Made by a program: the position numbers and the translations under genes. From Acuticoccus mangrovi (GTDB lineage: Bacteria; Pseudomonadota; Alphaproteobacteria; Rhizobiales; Amorphaceae), in NCBI RefSeq assembly GCF_016411865.1, contig NZ_JAEKJA010000011.1, positions 1-64,000 on the forward strand: 64,000 nt of DNA, read 5' to 3'. A model generated the notes under the pieces. That model had not been told where the DNA came from. It saw only the letters and a list, made by a program, of their open reading frames with translations, and did not search any database. Positions 1 to 8,034 of this stretch are shown piece by piece. How positions within the stretch are numbered: the stretch's first letter is position 1; each line of letters opens with the position of its first letter.

Positions 1-78
1 CACGAGAACGGTAAGGAAATGGTTAGGGCCGGAGCCTAGCGGATCGAGCGCGAGGTTCGAGTCCCGCCTCGGGTCCGG

Positions 79-2415
79 TCAGAGCTTCGTTTGCCGCAGC
101 CGCAGCGCGTTGCCGATGACGGAGACCGACGAGAGGCTCATCGCCAGCGCCGCGATCATCGGCGACAAGAGGAGGCCGATGGCGGGGTAGAGCACGCCCG
201 CCGCCACCGGCACGCCGAGCCCGTTGTAGAGGAAGGCGAAGGCGAGGTTCTGGCGGATGTTGGCCACCGTCGCCTCCGACAGGCGCCGTGCCTTGACGAG
301 GCCGTCGAGGTCGCCCCGCACCAGCGTGACGCCGGCGCTCTCGACGGCGACGTCGGCGCCCGTGCCCATCGCGATGCCGACGTCGGCGGCCGCGAGGGCG
401 GGCGCGTCGTTGACCCCGTCGCCGGCCATCGCCACCACGCGTCCCGCTTCACGCAGCCGCGCCACGTGGTCGTGCTTTTCCTGCGGCAGCACCTCGGCGA
501 TCACGTCGTCGATGCCGATCGCGGTGGCGACCGCCTCCGCGGTGCGGCGATTGTCGCCCGTCAGCATCGTCACGCTGAGGCCGGCGGCGTGGAGGGCGGC
601 GATCGCCTCCTTGGCGCCGGCCTTCGCCGTGTCGGCCACGCTGACGATGCCGGCGGGGGTCCCGTCGACGACCACGAACATCACGGTCTCGCCGTTCGCC
701 TGACGCTCGGTGGCGCGCTCGGCGAGGGCGCCCGCGTGACCCCCCTCGGCCTCCACCAGAGCGGCGTTGCCGATCGCCACGCGCCGACCGTCGATGTGGC
801 CGGAGATGCCCTTGCCCGCATGGCTGTCGAACTCGGCGACCGTCGCCGGCTCGATGCCGCGCTCCTTGGCGCCCGCCACGATGGCGCGGGCGAGCGGATG
901 CTCCGACAGCGCCTCGAGGCTCGCGACGAGGCGCAGGAGATCGGGCTCGGCGATCTCCCCGGCGGGCTCCACCGCGACGAGGGTCGGGCGGCCTTCGGTC
1001 AGGGTGCCCGTCTTGTCGACGACCAGCGTGTCGACGGCCGACAGGCGCTCCAGCGCCGCAGCGTTCTTGATCAGCACGCCCGCCTGCGCCCCCTTGCCGA
1101 CGCCGACCATGATCGACATCGGCGTCGCGAGCCCCAGCGCGCAGGGGCATGCGATGATGAGCACCGACACCGCCGCGATCAGCGCGTAGGCGAAGCGCGG
1201 CTCGGGACCGAACACCGCCCAGGCGGCGAACGCGGCCACCGCCACGGCGATGACCATCGGCACGAACCAGCCGGCCACGCGGTCGGCGAGCTTCTGGATC
1301 GGCGCCTGGCTGCGCTGGGCGTCGGCGACCATCTGCACGATCTTCGACAGCATGGTGTCGGCGCCCACCTTCTCGGCCCGCACCACCAGCACGCCGGCGC
1401 CGTTGATCGAGCCGCCGGTGACGGCATCGTCGCCGGCCTTGGCGACCGGGATCGGCTCGCCCGTCAGCATCGATTCGTCGACGTCGCTGCGCCCTTCCGT
1501 GACCACGCCGTCGACCGGCACGGCCTCGCCCGGCTTCACCCGCAGAAGGTCGCCCACCTGCACGAGATCGAGCGGAATGTCCCGCTCGCGCTTGCCGTCC
1601 ACCAGATGGGCGGTCTTGGGGGCGAGGTTGAGAAGGGCACGGATCGCCCCGCCGGTCGCCTCGCGGGCGCGCAGCTCCAGCACCTGACCGAGGAGGACGA
1701 GCGTGATGATCACCCCCGCCGCCTCGAAATAGACCGCGACGTCGCCCGACTGGTCACGGAAGGCGGGCGGGAAGAGGCCCGGCGCGAGCGTCGCCACCAC
1801 CGAATAGGCGAACGCCACCCCCGAGCCGAGCCCGATGAGGGTGAACATGTTCAAGTGGCCGGTGCGCACACTGTCGACGCCACGCACGAAGAACGGCGCG
1901 CCGCCCCACACCACGATGGGCGTCGCCAGCACCAGTTCGGCGAGGTTGAGCGCCCAGCCGGGCGCGAGGTCTTCGACCCCCGGCACCAGATGGCGCCCCA
2001 TGGCGATGATCACCAGCGGCACCGCGAGCACCAGCGAGACGCGGAAGCGGCGCAGCATGTCGACATATTCTTCGGACGGGCCATCGTCGAGCGACACCGT
2101 CTTCGGCTCCAGCGCCATGCCGCAGATGGGGCAGGTGCCCGGGCCGATCTGCTCGATCTCCGGATGCATGGGGCAGGTGTAGACGGCATCCTTCGGGCCC
2201 TGCGCCGGGCGCGCCTCGGCGAGGAAGATCTCCGGCCGGGCAGCGAACTTGTCGCGGCATCCGGCGGAGCAGAAATGGTAGGTGGTGCCGGCATGCTCGT
2301 GCGTGGGCTTGCCGGCGTCGAGCTTCACCGTCATGCCGCACACGGGATCGATGGCGGTGCCCTCCTGCGGGCTCGCCCCGTCTGACGAATGATGATGGTG
2401 ATGATGGCTTTCCAT
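79..2415 (-). CDS. copA: Copper-type P1B heavy-metal translocating ATPase with YHS domain
   Basis: Membrane ATPase that exports monovalent copper-type ions from the cytosol. The 778-residue protein begins with a run of six His (residues 4-9), then a YHS domain (DPVCGM at about 23, HFCSAGC following) and a CPMHP...CPICGM heavy-metal-binding motif at about 80-105 in place of a classical HMA domain. The P-type core is complete: TGEP actuator loop, CPC metal site near residue 423, DKTGT phosphorylation site near 466, SEHPLA and GDGVNDAP near 664. I chose the ATG at 2415 because it places the His-rich start directly before the YHS domain; an in-frame start 90 bases upstream would run into the CsoR operator. 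It diverges from csoR across a shared operator. Copper is inferred from CPC and from the regulator; silver is possible. Confidence 0.93.
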   Translation of the reverse strand: MESHHHHHHSSDGASPQEGTAIDPVCGMTVKLDAGKPTHEHAGTTYHFCSAGCRDKFAARPEIFLAEARPAQGPKDAVYTCPMHPEIEQIGPGTCPICGMALEPKTVSLDDGPSEEYVDMLRRFRVSLVLAVPLVIIAMGRHLVPGVEDLAPGWALNLAELVLATPIVVWGGAPFFVRGVDSVRTGHLNMFTLIGLGSGVAFAYSVVATLAPGLFPPAFRDQSGDVAVYFEAAGVIITLVLLGQVLELRAREATGGAIRALLNLAPKTAHLVDGKRERDIPLDLVQVGDLLRVKPGEAVPVDGVVTEGRSDVDESMLTGEPIPVAKAGDDAVTGGSINGAGVLVVRAEKVGADTMLSKIVQMVADAQRSQAPIQKLADRVAGWFVPMVIAVAVAAFAAWAVFGPEPRFAYALIAAVSVLIIACPCALGLATPMSIMVGVGKGAQAGVLIKNAAALERLSAVDTLVVDKTGTLTEGRPTLVAVEPAGEIAEPDLLRLVASLEALSEHPLARAIVAGAKERGIEPATVAEFDSHAGKGISGHIDGRRVAIGNAALVEAEGGHAGALAERATERQANGETVMFVVVDGTPAGIVSVADTAKAGAKEAIAALHAAGLSVTMLTGDNRRTAEAVATAIGIDDVIAEVLPQEKHDHVARLREAGRVVAMAGDGVNDAPALAAADVGIAMGTGADVAVESAGVTLVRGDLDGLVKARRLSEATVANIRQNLAFAFLYNGLGVPVAAGVLYPAIGLLLSPMIAALAMSLSSVSVIGNALRLRQTKL

Positions 2416-2472
2416 AGGCGCCTCCCGTCCCCTCGCCGACGCAAAGAGTGTTGGCATCGCGCGCAGCGATTT

Positions 2473-2489
2473 ATACCCTATAGGGGTAT
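2473..2489. promoter_or_regulatory. CsoR-type operator between copA and csoR
   Basis: ATACCCTATAGGGGTAT is an inverted repeat: ATACCC (2473-2478) and GGGTAT (2484-2489) separated by five bases. It matches the GC-flanked-by-AT style of known CsoR operators. It lies 57 bases before copA and 44 before csoR, so a single bound repressor could control both divergent promoters. The operator call follows from sequence form and context. Confidence 0.75.
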
Positions 2490-2533
2490 TGGGCTGCTGT
2501 TTCAACGGCCATCATGACGGCGGAGACCAGCGT

Positions 2534-2806
2534 GTGAAGCACAACAGACAGAAGGCGCTCGCCCGGCTGAAGCGGATCGAGGGCCAGGTGCGCGGAATTC
2601 AGAAGATGCTGGAGGAGGACCGCTACTGCGTCGACGTGCTGACGCAGACGATGGCGGTGCGGTCGGCGCTGAGGGGGGTGGAGCGGATCATTCTGCAGGA
2701 TCACGCCGACGCGTGCATCGAGCACGCCATCGCCCACCAGGACGCCGAGGACCAGCGGCAGAAATTCCGCGAGCTGATCGACATCCTCAACAAGTTCGGA
2801 TCGTGA
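2534..2806 (+). CDS. csoR: CsoR-family copper-sensing repressor
   Basis: A 90-residue helical metal-sensing repressor (CsoR/RcnR/FrmR family). Cys32, His57 and Cys61 have the same spacing as the C-H-C copper(I) site of characterised CsoR proteins (25 residues, then H-x3-C), so copper is the expected effector. The GTG at 2534 is chosen as start because GGAG stands about nine bases upstream and the protein then begins exactly at the family's first helix (KALARLKRIEGQVRG). It diverges from the copper ATPase gene over a palindromic operator and probably represses both. Confidence 0.88.
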   Translation: MKHNRQKALARLKRIEGQVRGIQKMLEEDRYCVDVLTQTMAVRSALRGVERIILQDHADACIEHAIAHQDAEDQRQKFRELIDILNKFGS

Positions 2807-2810
2807 GGAT

Positions 2811-2835
2811 CGGCCCCGCCGGCTGGGCGGGGCCG
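2811..2835. terminator. Hairpin between convergent csoR and the Pht5-like gene
   Basis: CGGCCCCGCC (2811-2820) pairs perfectly with GGCGGGGCCG (2826-2835) over a five-base loop, four bases after the csoR stop. There is no T tract, so it is at best a weak intrinsic terminator; its place between converging genes supports a termination role. Confidence 0.45.
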
Positions 2836-2890
2836 GGCGGCGGCGGCGCCGAGGGCGAGGCGGACGCCCGGTGGCGGGGCGCCCTCCGCG

Positions 2891-3907
2891 TCAGACGAAA
2901 TGCGGGAAGAAGTCTGTCTCCTGCAGCCGCTTCTCGGTGAGGCCCTGCTCCTGGCAGTAGCGGAAGAACGTCTCCATCGAGCGGCGATTCTTCTCGATTC
3001 CATAGGGCCAGAAATCGTCGCCGAAGACGGCCTCCGCCTCCTCGACGGCGTGCGGCAGAAACGGCAGCGAGGAGAAGTAGTACATCGTCTCGCGCAGCTC
3101 CTCGAGGGCGATGTTCTTGGCCGCGGTGAAGGCGCTCACCACCTTGCCCGGAAGGTCCGGATCCCGCGCCACGTCGGCACAGCGGATCGTCATCATGTGC
3201 ATGATCGGCAGGATGCCGGTGCGGGCGTAGAAGTCCTTCTCGCGCTCGTGGAAGTCGGGCATCAGACGCACGATCCCCGTCTTCTTGCGGAAGCGCTCGG
3301 GCCGCTTGATCGACAGGATCGCATCGATCTCGCCGCGCACCAGGAGCTCGGAGAGCGTATCGGTGCCGTTCGCCACCACCACCGAAGCGCCGGGCATGTG
3401 GCCGGCCTTCGGCTGGGACCAGCCCGACAGGCCCTCGTCGACCTTGCCGATCATCCAAGTGACTTCGCTGAGGTCGATGCTGAACTCGTCCTGCAGCATG
3501 CCCTTTTGCCAGATGTAGGTGGTGCCCATCAGGTCCGGCACGCCGATCGTCGCGCCGCGCAGGTCGGTCGGCTTGGCGATCCTGCCGCCCTCGCGGACAT
3601 AGATGGAGCCGTGGCGGAAGCTGCGGGCGATCGGGATCGGCAGGCCCGCATAGTCCCGCTTGCCGCTCTCCAGATAGCTCGCGAGGAAGCCCGGCGAGAT
3701 CTCCGCCACGCTCAGCTTGCCGCGCACCAGCGACGCGTCGAAGATCTCCAGCGAGTTCATCCGCGGCATCGCGATGTGGTAGCCGGGGATACCGACGCGG
3801 CCGTCGGCCATCGCCCGTACCCGGTCGAACCCGATGCAGCCGACCGAGAGTTCCTGTGTGCGCATCGGGGGCTCGGAACGGACGAGCTCCGTCGTCTTGC
3901 CGTGCAT
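2891..3907 (-). CDS. Pht5-like / periplasmic-binding-fold protein (4,5-dihydroxyphthalate decarboxylase family)
   Basis: A 338-residue protein without a signal peptide. Its body (LSVGCIGFDR near the N-terminus; DLRGATIGVPDLMGTTYIW; a central domain ending in LLVRGEIDAILS) resembles the family annotated as 4,5-dihydroxyphthalate decarboxylase, whose fold is that of periplasmic binding proteins. It is the last gene of a four-gene operon: its ATG at 3907 lies 11 bases after the FAD oxidase stop. A later ATG at 3865 is an alternative start. The substrate cannot be read from sequence; no phthalate genes are nearby, so the family name should not be taken as the reaction. Missing secretion signal argues against a transporter role. 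Confidence 0.7.
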   Translation of the reverse strand: MHGKTTELVRSEPPMRTQELSVGCIGFDRVRAMADGRVGIPGYHIAMPRMNSLEIFDASLVRGKLSVAEISPGFLASYLESGKRDYAGLPIPIARSFRHGSIYVREGGRIAKPTDLRGATIGVPDLMGTTYIWQKGMLQDEFSIDLSEVTWMIGKVDEGLSGWSQPKAGHMPGASVVVANGTDTLSELLVRGEIDAILSIKRPERFRKKTGIVRLMPDFHEREKDFYARTGILPIMHMMTIRCADVARDPDLPGKVVSAFTAAKNIALEELRETMYYFSSLPFLPHAVEEAEAVFGDDFWPYGIEKNRRSMETFFRYCQEQGLTEKRLQETDFFPHFV

Positions 3908-3918
3908 GTCGGTCACGC

Positions 3919-5109
3919 TCAACCTGTCTGTTGGGCCAGGAGATGGGTTTCGGCCCAGGGCGAGTCCGCCCGCATGAAGCGGTCGTGCCGGAACGCCGAG
4001 AGGTCGAGCGACGGCGCCCCGTCCACGATCCATTCCGCCATCAGCCGCCCCACGGCCGGCCCGAGGCAGAAACCGTGCCCGGAAAAGCCCGCGGCGGTGA
4101 AGAAGCCCTCCGGCCCGCCGACCGCCTCGCCCGAGATGTCGATGATCGGCATCTGATCCGGCGTGTTCTCTCGGATCCCGGCCCAACGTCCGACGATCTT
4201 GGCGTTGGCGAGCGCGGGGAACATCTCGCCGGCCTTCGCCGGCCGCGGCGTGTCGCTGAGCGGCGTGCCGAAGAAGCTCTTCGAGAAGGTGAACTGGGAG
4301 ATGTCCTTCGGCTGCGGGGCGCCCTGCGCGAGGAGCACGTTGCCGCCTTCGAGCTGGCGGATCGCCATGTTCTGGGACGCCGCCTGCACGAAGCAGTCGG
4401 ACAGATGCCCCACCGGCTCGGTGTAGGACATGTTGGTGCGCGCCGGATAGATCGGCAGGTAGACGTCGACGAGCTGGGCCACGAGCGGGGCCCACGGCCC
4501 GGCGCAGTTCACGATCACGCCCGTCTCGAAGATCGTCTCGTCGGTCTCGGCGGCGGTGATCTTGTGCGCCTCGGTGTGGATGCGGCGGATCGGCTGGTTC
4601 GCGGCGAGCCGCACGCCCGCCTCCTCCGCCGCGGCGGCGAGCGCCACCATGGCGACCGCCGGCTCGGCCGAGCCGTCCGTGGCGCAGAACTTCGCACCCG
4701 GGTAGCCGGGCTTCAGCCCCGGCGCCAGCTCGTAGAGCTGGTTCGGGCCGATGATCTCGGTCTCGAGCCCCACGGTCAGCTCCGAGGCGCGCATCTTCTC
4801 GAGCCGCTCGAGGTCGCCGTCGTTCTCCGCCACGTACATGTGGCCGGTCTGCCGGTAGCCGGTGCGCCGGCCGAGCTCTCCCTCGAGCCCCTTCCAGATG
4901 TCGATCGCCATCTGTGCCAGCGGGATCTCGGGCAGCAGACGCCCTTCGGCCCGCACGCCGCCGCCATTGCGGGCCGAGGCCTCGGTGCCGATCGAACCCT
5001 TGTCCAGAACAACGACCTGACGCCCCTTGCGCTGCAGCTCCCAGGCGATCGCCAGCCCGAAGATCCCCGCTCCGACGACGACGACGTCCGCCTTCGCTCG
5101 TTCCTTCAT
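3919..5109 (-). CDS. FAD-dependent amine/D-amino acid oxidase (DAO family)
   Basis: A 396-residue flavoprotein that oxidises an amine or amino acid. The N-terminal dinucleotide motif GAGIFGLAIAWEL is followed by VVVLDKG, and RNGGGVRAEGR is typical of the DadA/glycine-oxidase family. The C-terminus has GRWAGIRENTPDQMPIID and AAGFSGHGFCLGPAVG, the FAD-closing segment. The start overlaps the stop of the PLP enzyme upstream by four bases (ATGA), so the two are translationally coupled. It is the third of four operon genes. Pairing with a PLP lyase/aminotransferase suggests catabolism of one amino compound; which one is unknown. Confidence 0.85.
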   Translation of the reverse strand: MKERAKADVVVVGAGIFGLAIAWELQRKGRQVVVLDKGSIGTEASARNGGGVRAEGRLLPEIPLAQMAIDIWKGLEGELGRRTGYRQTGHMYVAENDGDLERLEKMRASELTVGLETEIIGPNQLYELAPGLKPGYPGAKFCATDGSAEPAVAMVALAAAAEEAGVRLAANQPIRRIHTEAHKITAAETDETIFETGVIVNCAGPWAPLVAQLVDVYLPIYPARTNMSYTEPVGHLSDCFVQAASQNMAIRQLEGGNVLLAQGAPQPKDISQFTFSKSFFGTPLSDTPRPAKAGEMFPALANAKIVGRWAGIRENTPDQMPIIDISGEAVGGPEGFFTAAGFSGHGFCLGPAVGRLMAEWIVDGAPSLDLSAFRHDRFMRADSPWAETHLLAQQTG

Positions 5110-6332
5110 GATTCGTGTCCCGCCGTGGTTAGCTTTCTCGTCGCCGTCAGAGTGCGATCGAGGATGCGATCGAGGATCTCGGCCGATGTCGCGAAGTTCA
5201 CGCGCACGAAGGTCGATCCGGCATCCGGATCGAACGCCGATCCGCCCGAGAAGCCGACCTTGGCCTCCTCCACGAAGAATTGCTGCGCCGGCACGTTGAG
5301 GCGCAGGCCGGAGCAGTCGAGCCAGGCCATGTAGGTGGCCTCGGGCGCATAGAGCTTCAGACCCGGCTCGCCGGCGAGCGCCGCGACGACGCGCGCGCGC
5401 CGATCCGCGAGCGCCGCCTTCACCGCGAGGAGCCACGGCGTGCCCTCGCGCCAGGCCGCGTTCGCCGCCTCGATGCCGAACACGCCGACCTGGCCGAGGA
5501 GCTTGCGCGGAACGCGCGCGAAGAAGCGCTCCTTCAGTGCCATCGTCCCGAAGTGCATCACCGCGGCCCGCAGGCCGGGGATGTTGAAGCTCTTGGTCGG
5601 CGAGTTGATCGTGACCGTGCGCGCGGCGATCTCGGGCGAGAGCGAGGCGATCGGAATGTGCTTGAAGGGCTCGTAGGTGAGATCGGAGTGGATCTCGTCC
5701 GACACGATGACGAGATCGTGCTCGATCGCCACCTGTGCCATCGCGAGGAGCTCGTCCTTGGTGAAGGCGCGGCCGGTGGGGTTGTGCGGATTGCAGATCG
5801 TGAGGATCGACGCCTCGGGCGCCAGCCGGCGCAGCGCGTCGAGATCGGGCACATAGCCGGTGCCGTCGTCGACCATCCGCATGGCCTTCAGAACGCGCCC
5901 CGGCGTCTCGACCGCATCGAAGAAGGGCGAATAGGCCGGCACCTGCACGATCACCCCGTCGCCGGGGTCGGAGAAGGCGGTGATCGCGGCGAATTTCGCC
6001 TGCACCAGATCCGCCAGCGGCTGAACCTCCTCGGCCGCGATCGTCCAGCCGTAGAGGCGCTGCATCCGGGCGGCGAAGCTCTCCGAGATCGTATATTCGG
6101 GGCGCTCGGTGTCGCGCTTGGGATAGCCGTAGTCCTGTTGGCGCAACACCCGTTCCAGCGCCGCCTGGATCGGCGGCGCCACGGCGAAATCCATCTCGGC
6201 CACGAAGGCCGGAAGCACGTCGGCCGGATATTGCGACCATTTCACATTGCGGCGGGTGCGAAGCTGGTCTTCCGACAGGTCGAGGTCGAAATCCGTGGTC
6301 GCCAAGGCGTGCGCGTCGCGCTCGGATGTCAT
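5106..6332 (-). CDS. MalY/PatB-type PLP-dependent aminotransferase or C-S lyase
   Basis: A 408-residue fold-type I PLP enzyme. CNPHNPTGR, SDEIHSDL and the Schiff-base lysine in SPTKSFNI (about Lys247) are all present, with the MalY/PatB hallmarks WSQYPADVLPAFVAEMDF at the N-terminus and YGYP. Members are cystathionine beta-lyase-like C-S lyases or aminotransferases. The ATG at 6332 has AGGA about ten bases upstream. It follows the thioredoxin-like gene by 32 bases and its stop overlaps the FAD oxidase start. A C-S lyase releasing sulfide beside a thioredoxin-like protein is plausible but is inference. Confidence 0.85.
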   Translation of the reverse strand: MTSERDAHALATTDFDLDLSEDQLRTRRNVKWSQYPADVLPAFVAEMDFAVAPPIQAALERVLRQQDYGYPKRDTERPEYTISESFAARMQRLYGWTIAAEEVQPLADLVQAKFAAITAFSDPGDGVIVQVPAYSPFFDAVETPGRVLKAMRMVDDGTGYVPDLDALRRLAPEASILTICNPHNPTGRAFTKDELLAMAQVAIEHDLVIVSDEIHSDLTYEPFKHIPIASLSPEIAARTVTINSPTKSFNIPGLRAAVMHFGTMALKERFFARVPRKLLGQVGVFGIEAANAAWREGTPWLLAVKAALADRRARVVAALAGEPGLKLYAPEATYMAWLDCSGLRLNVPAQQFFVEEAKVGFSGGSAFDPDAGSTFVRVNFATSAEILDRILDRTLTATRKLTTAGHES

Positions 6333-6364
6333 CGCTGCATTCGTCCTAACGTTCTCATCTCGGT

Positions 6365-6673
6365 TCAGGCCGCGGCGGCGCGAAGCCAGCTCATGCCCTC
6401 GGCCACGGTGTTCATGCCGTCGGCGCGCGAACCGGGCCGACCGTCGCGATAGACCACGAGCGTCGGCACCATTTTGAGGCCGAGCCTCTCCGAAACGGTC
6501 GGCTCCTCGTCGACGTCGATGCACAGGACATCGGGGGCGTCCGGGTCGGTCAGTTCGGCCATCAGGCGACGCGAGGTGCCGCACCACTCGGCGACGAATG
6601 CCACGAGCACCGGGCCGGACTTGCCCAGAACCTCGGACTCGAACTCACCCATGCCGATCTTCTGCCAGCTCAT
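6365..6673 (-). CDS. Thioredoxin-like protein with CGTS active site
   Basis: A 102-residue cytosolic thioredoxin-fold protein. The fold markers are present: PVLVAFVAEWC before the active site, the cis-proline loop KMVPTLVVY, and a C-terminal helix. The active site reads Cys31-Gly-Thr-Ser34, so the resolving cysteine is replaced and a normal dithiol cycle is not possible. It may form mixed disulfides, act as a scaffold, or serve a glutaredoxin-like monothiol role. It is the first gene of the operon running to 2891; the 140 bases upstream (6674-6813) should hold the promoter, though no clear -35/-10 is visible. Confidence 0.8.
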   Translation of the reverse strand: MSWQKIGMGEFESEVLGKSGPVLVAFVAEWCGTSRRLMAELTDPDAPDVLCIDVDEEPTVSERLGLKMVPTLVVYRDGRPGSRADGMNTVAEGMSWLRAAAA

Positions 6674-6813
6674 CTCGCCACTCCTCGCGCTGCGTTCGGA
6701 CGGCACCGACCGCGCGCGCCCAGTGGTGGCGATATTGGCCCAGTTCCCCCCGCACGAGATGACCGCGGCTTGCCAGAAAATGGCGAGGAGGCGCCATTGA
6801 ACCCCGGCGCCGC

Positions 6814-7968
6814 TCACGCCGCGTCGGGATGCACCGCGCGGGTCACGCTGTCGTGGAAATGGCCGGGCTTTCCGGTCCCGGCGGTGTTCGTCATGCTGAC
6901 CGCACTCGTTCCCGACGCCGGATCGACCCAGTAGGAAAGGCCATAGACACCGGCCCACCGCCAGGCCCCCTCGCCCCGCGCGGTGCCGGCGGCGGCCGGA
7001 TCGCGCAGCACCGCGACGCCGTGCCCGAACCCCCAGCCCGCCCCCGCCATCGGCACGTCGAGCCCCGCCACCTGATCGGTCACGAGAAGGCGCACCGCCT
7101 CGGGCGACAGGATCGGTGCCCCGCCGGTCCGGATCGCCTCGAGCAAGGCGAGGTAGTCGTCGAGGCTGCCGACCATCCCGCTGCCACCCGACGGAAACGC
7201 TTGGGAATCGAGGGCACGGCCCGGCGAATAGCGCACGATGCCGCCCGTCGAGGAGGGCAGCTCCTGGGGATCGCTCATGGGCACCACCCCATCGGGGCGG
7301 ATCGCATAGGCCTTGGTCAATCGTGCCGGGTCCACCGCGGTGAAGGCCGTGTCGACCATCCCGAGCGGGCCCGTCACGCGCGCCGACACCGCCTGCGGCA
7401 ACGGCTCGCCCGTGACGGCCTCGATCACGGCGCCCAGCACGTCGGTCGACACCGAATAGTTCCATGCCGACCCCGGCGCGCAGATCAGGGGGACCGTCGC
7501 GATGCGCCGGCAATTCTCCGCGAGGCTGAGACGGGCGTCGTCGAGACCGTCCGACACGCCGGCCGCGACCATCGGCCCGTCGACGGCGCCGAGGAAGCCG
7601 TAGGTGAGCCCACCGCTGTGGGACATCAGCTCGCTCAGCGTGATGTCGGCCGGCGTGCCGTCGGCGAGCCGGGTCTCGAACCACGGCAGATAGGTGCGCA
7701 CGGGCTCGGCGAGGTCGAGCCGCTTCTCGTCCCACAGGCTGAGCGCCGTCACCGAGGTGACGAGCTTCGTCAGACTCGCGAGACGATAGAGGCTGTCGGC
7801 GGTCACCCGCCGGCCGCTCTCGCGATCCGCGAATCCGTCGCACCGCATGTAGATTTTGTCTCCTTCGCGGGAGACAGCGACAGATGCACCCACCACATTG
7901 CCATCGACGACGAACCCGTCGAACACTGCGTCGAGACGGGCGACGACCTGCGAGTCAGAACTTCCCAT
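6814..7968 (-). CDS. Serine hydrolase, beta-lactamase/EstB family
   Basis: A 384-residue penicillin-binding-protein-like hydrolase (class C beta-lactamase fold). The nucleophile motif SLTK (Ser65-Lys68) and a WNYSVSTDVLG segment containing the Tyr of the second motif are visible, with GWGFGHGVAV near the C-terminus in the third-motif position. There is no signal peptide, which favours an esterase or amidase on small substrates over cell-wall work. The ATG at 7968 has GAGAGGA about eight bases upstream. It diverges from a LysR regulator with 66 bases between starts, the classic arrangement for regulator and target. Confidence 0.8.
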   Translation of the reverse strand: MGSSDSQVVARLDAVFDGFVVDGNVVGASVAVSREGDKIYMRCDGFADRESGRRVTADSLYRLASLTKLVTSVTALSLWDEKRLDLAEPVRTYLPWFETRLADGTPADITLSELMSHSGGLTYGFLGAVDGPMVAAGVSDGLDDARLSLAENCRRIATVPLICAPGSAWNYSVSTDVLGAVIEAVTGEPLPQAVSARVTGPLGMVDTAFTAVDPARLTKAYAIRPDGVVPMSDPQELPSSTGGIVRYSPGRALDSQAFPSGGSGMVGSLDDYLALLEAIRTGGAPILSPEAVRLLVTDQVAGLDVPMAGAGWGFGHGVAVLRDPAAAGTARGEGAWRWAGVYGLSYWVDPASGTSAVSMTNTAGTGKPGHFHDSVTRAVHPDAA

Positions 7969-8034
7969 GGTGCTGTCCTCTCTCTCTCAACACTTGCCGG
8001 CTCGCCGCACCGCCGCCGTCGCGGCCACCGGCAC

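Noticed and set aside
1-78. A tRNA-like 3' end (GGTTCGAGTCCC) at the left edge
   Set aside because: The T stem does not pair around the TTCGAGT loop and there is no acceptor partner or CCA. The only clear structure is a short CGAGG/CCTCG hairpin downstream of copA.
91-2385. Long open frame antisense to the copper ATPase, and similar very long frames antisense to hyuAB (9067-14158) and uvrC (54628-56700)
   Set aside because: High GC keeps the opposite frames free of stops; their translations are Arg/His/Gly-rich with no domain, and the sense genes are unmistakable.
6674-6813. Possible extra EcfG promoter (GGAAC in the gap before the thioredoxin-like gene)
   Set aside because: No CGTT at 16-17 bases from the GGAAC element.
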